Of a stretch of DNA of 6,984 nt, positions 1 through 3,785 are shown one piece after another (the first letter of the stretch is position 1; every line of letters begins with the position of its first letter). The notes under the pieces were generated by a model. It had not been told where the DNA came from, ran no database searches, and saw nothing but the letters and a program-made list of their open reading frames with translations. The stretch is from Pseudomonadota bacterium (GTDB lineage: Bacteria; Pseudomonadota; Alphaproteobacteria; Paracaedibacterales; CAIULA01): assembly GCA_021804455.1 (NCBI GenBank), contig JAJZHT010000062.1, positions 1-6,984 of the forward strand. The letters are read 5' to 3'. Position numbers and translations under genes: made by a program.

Positions 1-67
1 GCGTTTTGCCATTCGTGAAGGCGGCCGTACCGTCGGGGCCGGTGTCGTCTCCCAAATCGTAAAATAA
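1..67 (+). CDS. tuf: Elongation factor Tu, C-terminal end (partial)
   Basis: This is the last 21 codons of EF-Tu, the GTPase that carries aminoacyl-tRNA to the ribosomal A site in the cytoplasm. The first complete codon is at 2; the gene begins before the window. The peptide RFAIREGGRTVGAGVVSQIV plus a final K matches the conserved end of domain 3 of EF-Tu, in which the R-E-G-G-R-T-V-G-A-G-V-V stretch is almost invariant. The stop TAA at 65-67 is followed in frame by a second TAA at 68-70, a tandem stop often seen in highly expressed genes. About half of these few codons end in G or C, more than in the ribosomal protein genes downstream. A tuf copy directly before tRNA-Trp and secE is a common bacterial arrangement. 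Identification is very secure despite the short fragment. Confidence 0.96.
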   Translation, partial: RFAIREGGRTVGAGVVSQIVK

Positions 68-98
68 TAAAAGAGGAGTTTCTCTCCTGGTGCTTCTT

Positions 99-134
99 AA
101 AAACACTCTGGCCTAAAGCCAGGGTGTTTTTTGT
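99..134 (+). terminator. Intrinsic terminator of tuf
   Basis: A hairpin with arms 99-112 and 118-131 (14 pairs including one G-T) and a 5-nt loop CTAAA is followed by a run of T. The GC-rich upper stem CTCTGGC/GCCAGGG and the A tract before and T tract after it are the classic Rho-independent layout. It lies 31 nt after the tuf stop and separates tuf from the tRNA-Trp/secE/nusG unit. A weak extra 5-bp stem (74-78 with 84-88) lies just upstream. Confidence 0.92.
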
Positions 135-166
135 TTCTGAGAATTAAAGAATCAGAAAATTATGGC

Positions 167-196
167 TGGACAATAGGGTGTAAAGTGCGCTACAAA
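167..196 (+). promoter_or_regulatory. Probable sigma-70-type promoter for tRNA-Trp/secE/nusG
   Basis: TGGACA at 167-172 matches the -35 consensus at 5 of 6 positions, and TACAAA at 191-196 matches the -10 consensus at 4 of 6, with an 18-nt spacer. Transcription would start near 203, some 14 nt before the mature tRNA, after a G+C-richer stretch. The position fits: tuf is terminated just upstream, so the tRNA needs its own start. This rests on motif matching by eye only. Confidence 0.5.
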
Positions 197-216
197 AGTC
201 CGCAGTACGTGCTGTT

Positions 217-293
217 AGGAGTGTAGCTCAATTGGCTAGAGCGTCGGTCTCCAAAACCGAAGGTTGGGGGTTCGAGACCCTCCACTCCTGCCA
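217..293 (+). tRNA. trnW: tRNA-Trp (anticodon CCA), 3' CCA encoded
   Basis: The 77-nt sequence folds as a complete cloverleaf. The acceptor stem is 217-223 with 283-289 (AGGAGTG/CACTCCT). The D stem is 226-229 with 239-242 (GCTC/GAGC). The anticodon stem is 244-248 with 256-260 around the loop CTCCAAA, which puts anticodon CCA at 251-253. The T arm is 266-282, with loop TTCGAGA and one G-T pair. The discriminator base is G290, as expected for bacterial tRNA-Trp, and CCA at 291-293 is genomically encoded. It decodes UGG. A tRNA-Trp gene between tuf and secE is a conserved arrangement in many bacteria; it is probably co-transcribed with secE-nusG and released by RNase processing. Confidence 0.97.
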
Positions 294-348
294 TGGTGTA
301 AGGTAAAGTGTTGGAATCGATATTAACGTTAAGTCATAAGAGGCGACC

Positions 349-561
349 TTGAAAACACAAGCGACTAAGAGGAATTTTTTTCAAAAAGCACCGGAGTTTA
401 TCGGTGAAGTTCAGCAAGAGACCCGTAAGGTTACTTGGCCCAGTCGCAAGGAAACGTCTTTGACAACGACAATTGTTTTTGTTTTGGCTGTTATTGCCGC
501 CATTTATTTTATGATTGTTGATCAGGTCATTTATCGAGCACTCAGTTGGATTATTGGATAA
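349..561 (+). CDS. secE: Preprotein translocase subunit SecE
   Basis: SecE is the essential small clamp subunit of the SecYEG channel in the inner membrane, through which unfolded proteins are exported or inserted. The 70-residue product has the single-membrane-span form usual outside enteric bacteria (E. coli SecE is longer, with three spans). Residues 10-27 form the amphipathic, charged cytoplasmic helix (FFQKAPEFIGEVQQETRK), followed by the family hallmark V-T-W-P-S-R-K-E at 28-35 and one hydrophobic span at about 39-57. Translation must begin at TTG 349: an in-frame TAA at 337-339 lies just upstream, no ATG or GTG occurs before the core domain, and AAGAGG at 338-343 gives a Shine-Dalgarno 5 nt away. 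It lies 55 nt after tRNA-Trp and 21 nt before nusG, consistent with one transcript. Only the exact start carries slight doubt. Confidence 0.96.
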   Translation: MKTQATKRNFFQKAPEFIGEVQQETRKVTWPSRKETSLTTTIVFVLAVIAAIYFMIVDQVIYRALSWIIG

Positions 562-582
562 AAAAGTAGCAAGGGTAACGCG

Positions 583-1119
583 ATGACGCGCGCAGCAAAA
601 TGGTATGTGGTGAATGTTTATTCCGGCTTTGAAAAAAAAGTTGTGCAAGCAATTCGTGAGCAGGCTGAGAAGAAGGGGATTGTAGATCGGTTTGAGGATA
701 TCCTCGTTCCTTCCGAAGAAGTCGTTGAGATTCGCAGAGGCGCTAAGGTTAATGCTGAAAGAAATTATTTTCCAGGGTATGTTTTAGTCAAAATGCAACT
801 GGATGATGAAACTTGGCATTTGGTTCGCAACATTCCACGAGTGTCTAGCTTCTTGGGCGCCAAAGGTAAACCAAGCCCTATCAGCGAAGCGGAAGTAAAC
901 CGTATTTTACGGCAAGTTCAAGATTCTGTCGAAAAGCCCCGTCACTCGATTCATTTCGAGATTGGGGAACAAGTCCGTGTTAGTGATGGTCCTTTTACTT
1001 CGTTTAGCGGTATCGTTGAGGAAGTTGATACAGAAAAGGGTCGTTTGAAAGTTTCTGTGATGATTTTTGGCCGTCCAACTCCCGTTGAATTGGAGTATGG
1101 TCAGGTTGAAAAACAGTAG
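583..1119 (+). CDS. nusG: Transcription termination/antitermination factor NusG
   Basis: NusG binds the RNA polymerase clamp to promote processive elongation, and its C-terminal domain contacts Rho or ribosomal protein S10, linking transcription to termination or translation. The 178-residue protein has normal length. The NGN domain (about residues 5-115) opens with [15 protein letters not shown] and contains [10 protein letters not shown] at 60-69. The KOW domain (125-178) contains VRVSDGPF and the terminal I-F-G-R-x-T-P-V-E-L; F162 lies where the E. coli residue that contacts S10 sits. The ATG at 583 has AAGGG at 571-575 as ribosome binding site. It follows secE by 21 nt, the usual pair. 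A 94-nt structured gap separates it from rplK. Nothing is truncated or unusual. Confidence 0.98.
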   Translation: MTRAAKWYVVNVYSGFEKKVVQAIREQAEKKGIVDRFEDILVPSEEVVEIRRGAKVNAERNYFPGYVLVKMQLDDETWHLVRNIPRVSSFLGAKGKPSPISEAEVNRILRQVQDSVEKPRHSIHFEIGEQVRVSDGPFTSFSGIVEEVDTEKGRLKVSVMIFGRPTPVELEYGQVEKQ

Positions 1120-1126
1120 CAGTTAA

Positions 1127-1147
1127 GGTAAGGAAGGGTTTCTTACC
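1127..1147 (+). other. Hairpin just after nusG
   Basis: GGTAAG at 1127-1132 pairs with CTTACC at 1142-1147; three further pairs (one G-T) extend the stem to 9 bp around loop GGG at 1136-1138. It begins 8 nt after the nusG stop. No T tract follows, so it is not a convincing intrinsic terminator. It could protect the secE-nusG mRNA 3' end, be a processing site, or form the first arm of the rplK leader. Confidence 0.5.
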
Positions 1148-1148
1148 G

Positions 1149-1183
1149 GTTTTGTGGAAGGTGCACCACACCGAACCACAAAC
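1149..1183 (+). promoter_or_regulatory. Candidate L1-binding autoregulatory site in the rplK-rplA leader
   Basis: The outer stem is TTTGTGG 1151-1157 with CCACAAA 1176-1182. It is followed by an asymmetric internal loop (AA 1158-1159 against GAA 1173-1175) and an inner stem GGTG 1160-1163 with CACC 1169-1172 closed by a 5-nt loop. The order GTGG-AA-GGTG...CACC-GAA-CCAC resembles the L1 stalk of 23S rRNA, where a GUGG/CCAC helix is followed by GA, a short GG-/-CC helix and a 3' strand beginning GA. L1 is known to repress the L11-L1 operon by binding such an rRNA mimic in the leader. The site ends 21 nt before the rplK ribosome binding site. The stems are seen directly; L1 binding is inferred. 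Confidence 0.62.
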
Positions 1184-1213
1184 TCAGTTTAAATACAATA
1201 TCTGGGGATTAAA

Positions 1214-1642
1214 ATGGCAAAAAAAATTACAGGATATATTAAGTTACAAGTTCCCGCTGGAAAGGCGAATCCATCACCTCCTATTGGACCGGCTTTAGGT
1301 CAAAGGGGATTAAATATTATGGAGTTTTGTAAGGCTTTTAATGCGCAAACGCAAAGCATTGAACCAGGGACGCCGATTCCAGTGGTGATTTCGGTATATG
1401 CGGATCGCACCTTTTCTTTTGTGACAAAGACACCACCCAATACACACTTTTTAAAGAAAGCCGCTGGGATTCAAAAAGGAATTCAAACTCCGGGTCGTGG
1501 AACAGTTGGGAAAGTAACAATGAACCAGATTCGCGAGATTGCTAAGGTTAAAATGGTGGACTTGAATGCGAATGATTTGGAAGCGGCTTGTGCCATGATT
1601 GTGGGTTCGGCGCGTTCTATGGGCTTGGAAGTGGTGGAGTAA
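1214..1642 (+). CDS. rplK: 50S ribosomal protein L11
   Basis: L11 sits at the base of the L7/L12 stalk, binds the GTPase-associated region of 23S rRNA, and takes part in factor-dependent GTP hydrolysis and RelA activation. The 142-residue product has exactly the usual length. The N-terminal domain (about 1-70) has [20 protein letters not shown], with the proline pair P22-P23 known in the family for thiostrepton action, then the invariant [10 protein letters not shown]. The C-terminal rRNA-binding domain contains F-V-T-K-T-P-P and ends with G-S-A-R-S-M-G-L. The ATG at 1214 is preceded by GGGGA at 1204-1208. It heads the rplK-rplA pair and lies directly after the candidate L1 site, so L1 probably represses its translation. 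Confidence 0.98.
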   Translation: MAKKITGYIKLQVPAGKANPSPPIGPALGQRGLNIMEFCKAFNAQTQSIEPGTPIPVVISVYADRTFSFVTKTPPNTHFLKKAAGIQKGIQTPGRGTVGKVTMNQIREIAKVKMVDLNANDLEAACAMIVGSARSMGLEVVE

Positions 1643-1648
1643 ACAGCG

Positions 1649-2335
1649 ATGGCAAAACTAGGTAAAAGATTAAAAAAAGCTTACACAACTGTTGATCGTA
1701 ATAAGGTTTACTCTTTGTCAGAGGCGATTCGTTTGGTAAAAGAAAATGCTAAGGCTAAATTTGATGAAACTATTGAAATCGCGATGAACCTAAATGTTGA
1801 TGCCAAAAAGGCAGACCAAAATATTCGTGGTGTAATTCAGTTGCCCCATGGGACTGGGAAAACCTATCGTGTTGCAGTTTTTGCTAAGGGTCCTAAAGCA
1901 GAGGAAGCTCAAAAGGCGGGGGCTGATATCGTAGGGGCAGAGGATCTGATGGAAAAGATTCAAGCCGGTGAGATGCCTTTTGATCGTTGTATTGCTACTC
2001 CTGATATGATGGGGTTGGTTGGTCGTGTTGGTAAGATATTAGGCCCTCGTGGTTTGATGCCAAACCCTAAACTTGGTACCGTTACCTTGGATGTGGCGGC
2101 GGCTGTGAAGGCTGTTAAGGGTGGTCAGGTTGAGTATCGTACCGAAAAAGCGGGTGTTGTTCACTCTGGTGTGGGTCGTGCAAGTTTTGATGAGAAGTCT
2201 TTGTTAGAAAACGTACACGCGTTTGTGGATGTTGTAACAAAAGCACGTCCTGCTGGCGTTAAAGGAACTTACATCAAAAAAATGACTCTTAGTTCAACCA
2301 TGGGACCAGGGGTTACGTTTGCTTTAGAAGCATAA
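1649..2335 (+). CDS. rplA: 50S ribosomal protein L1
   Basis: L1 binds helices 76-78 of 23S rRNA, forms the mobile L1 stalk that helps release deacylated tRNA from the E site, and in many bacteria represses its own operon. The 228-residue protein is of normal length. Domain I halves (about 1-67 and 160-228) flank domain II. Visible motifs are K-F-D-E-T-I-E-I at 38-45, the L1 signature [14 protein letters not shown] at 128-141, and the conserved T217-M218-G219 triad used in rRNA contact. The ATG lies 6 nt after the rplK stop; its Shine-Dalgarno GGAG at 1636-1639 is inside the end of rplK, so translational coupling is likely and repression at the rplK leader would control both genes. No anomalies were seen. 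Confidence 0.98.
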   Translation: MAKLGKRLKKAYTTVDRNKVYSLSEAIRLVKENAKAKFDETIEIAMNLNVDAKKADQNIRGVIQLPHGTGKTYRVAVFAKGPKAEEAQKAGADIVGAEDLMEKIQAGEMPFDRCIATPDMMGLVGRVGKILGPRGLMPNPKLGTVTLDVAAAVKAVKGGQVEYRTEKAGVVHSGVGRASFDEKSLLENVHAFVDVVTKARPAGVKGTYIKKMTLSSTMGPGVTFALEA

Positions 2336-2342
2336 GGAAATT

Positions 2343-2365
2343 CACCAGGGAAGCTGTCCCTGGTG
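2343..2365 (+). other. Perfect 9-bp hairpin just after rplA
   Basis: CACCAGGGA at 2343-2351 pairs without mismatch to TCCCTGGTG at 2357-2365 around loop AGCTG, starting 8 nt after the rplA stop. The downstream TTTCGGTCGTTCTTTT is only interruptedly T-rich, so it may be a weak or partial terminator, an RNase-stop that protects the rplK-rplA message, or the first hairpin of the L10 leader. Confidence 0.6.
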
Positions 2366-2385
2366 TTTCGGTCGTTCTTTTGGGC

Positions 2386-2464
2386 GGCTGTGTCAAAGAC
2401 TGTAGGTTCTGGAAACAGTTTAATAGTTGCGGTGATTATCGTGGCTGCCTGCACAGACAGAAGG
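2386..2464 (+). promoter_or_regulatory. L10-type ribosomal protein leader (binds L10-L12 complex)
   Basis: TGTAGG 2401-2406 pairs with CCTGCA 2448-2453, and TGTC 2391-2394 pairs with GACA 2456-2459. Between these stems lies the asymmetric loop AAAGAC (2395-2400) against CA (2454-2455), a kink-turn-like junction. The order GTCAAAGACTGTAGG...TTTAAT...CCTGCACAGACAG is the conserved core of the rplJ leader as remembered from proteobacteria, where L10 bound to L7/L12 represses rplJ-rplL translation. The position between rplA and rplJ is also where that leader belongs. The boundaries are approximate; more of 2366-2568 may belong to the full structure. Confidence 0.8.
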
Positions 2465-2541
2465 GGAAAAGTGTTTTTGGGTGTGATTTTTCAAGATATC
2501 CATTTAAAAAGCCAATTCATTCCTTCTGTGACGATTAATAG

Positions 2542-2557
2542 GCAAGTTTCGACTTGC
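2542..2557 (+). promoter_or_regulatory. TTCG-loop hairpin next to the rplJ ribosome binding site
   Basis: GCAAGT 2542-2547 and ACTTGC 2552-2557 form a perfect 6-bp stem closed by the stable tetraloop TTCG, ending 10 nt before the rplJ Shine-Dalgarno AAAGGAG (2568-2574). TCCTT at 2521-2525 can also pair with AAGGA at 2569-2573, so a structure enclosing this hairpin could mask the ribosome binding site. A role in L10 control is an inference. Confidence 0.5.
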
Positions 2558-2584
2558 TTGTGTTGTTAAAGGAGAAGAGTAAAA

Positions 2585-3094
2585 ATGGACCGTTCTCAAA
2601 AGAAAGAGCTGGTTTCAAGTATGCGCGAAGCTTTGCAAGAGGCTAAGCTTGTTGTGGTAACGCAACAGCATGGTTTGACAGTGGAGCAGGCTACGGATTT
2701 ACGCCGTCGTATGCGGGATTCTCAGGCTCAGTTTAAGGTTTTGAAAAATACTCTTGCACAAATTGCTGTTAAGGAGACCCCCCTCGAAGGGATCAGTCAT
2801 CTTTTTAAAGGGCCAACAGCCCTTGCCTTTTCGCAAGATCCAATTGGCGCTGCTAAAGCCGCCGTTAAGTTTGCTGAGGCTAATGAAAAGTTGATTGTCT
2901 TGGGTGGTTATATGGATGGACAAGTTTTGTCCCCATCTTCGATCAAAGCGTTGGCAACTTTGCCATCCTTGGACGAACTGCGCAGCAAGTTAGTGGCCGT
3001 CATTTCGGCGCCTGCAACAAAGGTAGCGGTTCTTCTAAAAGAGCCTGCTGCAAAGGTTGCTCGTGTTTTGGCAGCAAAAAGTGCACAAGGGTAA
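2585..3094 (+). CDS. rplJ: 50S ribosomal protein L10
   Basis: L10 (P0-type) anchors the L7/L12 dimers to 23S rRNA at the base of the stalk; as the L10-L12 complex it also represses its own mRNA. The 169-residue product has normal family length. The N-terminal rRNA-binding domain (about 1-135) includes VVVTQQHGLTVEQATDLRRR at 23-42, F-K-V-L-K-N-T-L at 50-57 and the L-F-K-G-P-T-A region at 73-79. The C-terminal helix (about 140-167) that binds L7/L12 shows a tandem pair, PATKVAVLLKE at 143-153 and PAAKVARVLAA at 154-164. The ATG at 2585 has the strong ribosome binding site AAAGGAG at 2568-2574. A long leader precedes it and rplL follows after 39 nt. Confidence 0.98.
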   Translation: MDRSQKKELVSSMREALQEAKLVVVTQQHGLTVEQATDLRRRMRDSQAQFKVLKNTLAQIAVKETPLEGISHLFKGPTALAFSQDPIGAAKAAVKFAEANEKLIVLGGYMDGQVLSPSSIKALATLPSLDELRSKLVAVISAPATKVAVLLKEPAAKVARVLAAKSAQG

Positions 3095-3133
3095 TTTATC
3101 AGATTGTATTGTTTCAAAAAATTGGAGTTTTAA

Positions 3134-3508
3134 ATGGCTAAATTAGCAAAAATTGTTGAAGAGTTATCAAGCTTAACCATTCTGGAAGCGGCTGAATTGT
3201 CAAAAATGTTAGAAGAAACATGGGGCGTTAGTGCGGCCGCTGCGGTTGCTGTTGCTGCACCTGCTGCAGGCGGAGCAGCCGAGGCTGCGGAGGCCAAAAC
3301 TGAATTTGACGTTCATTTGGACGACGCAGGAGCTAACAAAATTAACGTAATTAAGGAAGTTCGTGCTATTACAGGACTGGGATTAAAAGAAGCAAAAGAT
3401 TTAGTTGAAGCTGCTCCCAAAGTTGTAAAGCAAGGCGTCTCTAAAGACGAAGCAGAAAAGATTAAGAAACAGCTGGAAGAAGCTGGTGCAAAAATTTCTG
3501 TGAAGTAA
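3134..3508 (+). CDS. rplL: 50S ribosomal protein L7/L12
   Basis: L7/L12 is the multicopy acidic stalk protein that recruits EF-Tu, EF-G, IF2 and release factors and stimulates their GTPase activity. The 124-residue protein has normal length and three parts: an N-terminal dimerisation and L10-binding domain (1-32, through E-E-T-W-G-V-S), an alanine/glycine-rich flexible hinge (about 33-54), and a C-terminal factor-binding domain (56-124). The last contains the conserved [20 protein letters not shown] at 71-90 and ends [10 protein letters not shown]. The ATG at 3134 has GGAG at 3124-3127. It shares the rplJ message and its leader control. The high copy need of L7/L12 fits a partial stop in the structured gap before rpoB. 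Confidence 0.98.
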   Translation: MAKLAKIVEELSSLTILEAAELSKMLEETWGVSAAAAVAVAAPAAGGAAEAAEAKTEFDVHLDDAGANKINVIKEVRAITGLGLKEAKDLVEAAPKVVKQGVSKDEAEKIKKQLEEAGAKISVK

Positions 3509-3520
3509 GCTTTGAAATTA

Positions 3521-3571
3521 TGGCAGACGGCAATTGAATAAAAACCGATATTTTTTTGTTGTCGTCTGTTG
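3521..3571 (+). other. Long imperfect stem-loop after rplL (candidate attenuator or RNase III site)
   Basis: CAGACGGCAAT at 3524-3534 pairs with GTTGTCGTCTG at 3558-3568 over 11 bp with two G-T pairs; up to three more G-T pairs may extend it to 3521/3571. The loop of 23 nt contains AAAAA 3540-3544 opposite a T run at 3551-3557, which can add an inner stem. It starts 12 nt after the rplL stop. The length suits double-strand cleavage; the lack of a T tract directly after the stem argues against a full intrinsic terminator. Confidence 0.55.
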
Positions 3572-3720
3572 TTAAGCTGGTTAGTATTTGAGTTCGTATA
3601 TTTTTTGTTTTTTTATGATATTCTAGCTTTGGTTGCGTGATTGGAATTCATGTTCTTTATTAATGATTCTAGAAATTTTTTTTTAATTCAGGGTTCGCAA
3701 AAAAGCAGACATCTGTGTTT

Positions 3721-3739
3721 CTTCCTAATCAATAGGAAG
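3721..3739 (+). other. Perfect 7-bp hairpin in the rpoB leader
   Basis: CTTCCTA at 3721-3727 and TAGGAAG at 3733-3739 form an uninterrupted stem around loop ATCAA, 31 nt before the rpoB Shine-Dalgarno. The sequence after it (CCTTCATTGTTTT) lacks an immediate T run, so it is probably not a terminator. Its function is unknown. Confidence 0.45.
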
Positions 3740-3785
3740 CCTTCATTGTTTTAATTAATCTTAAGTGCGCGGGGAGAAAGTATCG

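Larger units (their letters stand above)
3509..3785 (+). promoter_or_regulatory. rplL-rpoB intergenic region: AT-rich, structured, possible attenuator/processing and promoter zone
   Basis: No gene is seen in these 277 nt. The strand is strongly T-rich, with runs at 3551-3557, 3601-3606, 3608-3614 and 3677-3685. Structures are a long stem at 3521-3571 and a perfect hairpin at 3721-3739, listed separately. A weak -10-like TATGAT at 3614-3619 has TTGAGT at 3588-3593 as its best -35, but the 20-nt spacer is too long to claim a promoter. In E. coli the same gap holds a partial terminator and an RNase III site that set the ratio of ribosomal protein to polymerase synthesis; a similar role here is inferred from position only. 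The rpoB ribosome binding site GGGGAG lies at 3771-3776. Confidence 0.5.

Noticed and set aside
323..332. Palindrome TTAACGTTAA between tRNA-Trp and secE
   Set aside because: Ten bases of AT-rich palindrome can occur by chance, and there is no second copy or associated regulator to suggest an operator.
334..648. Minus-strand open frame of 104 codons across secE and the nusG start
   Set aside because: It is antisense to two well-recognised genes, cysteine/asparagine-rich with no domain, and is best read as a shadow.
1194..1199. TACAAT as a -10 promoter box before rplK
   Set aside because: No -35 match at 16-18 nt upstream (the region is the L1-like hairpin), and a start here would leave out the leader element.
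2363..2569. Open reading frame of 68 codons between rplA and rplJ
   Set aside because: It overlaps the post-rplA hairpin and the whole L10 leader core, has no ribosome binding site, and the peptide resembles no known family; the base pattern is explained by RNA structure.
3224..3300. GC-rich, repetitive stretch in rplL as a possible repeat element
   Set aside because: It encodes the alanine-rich hinge of L7/L12, which is normal low complexity for the family.
3597..3616. T-rich run as the tail of an intrinsic terminator
   Set aside because: No stable stem directly precedes it; the long stem ends some 25 nt earlier.
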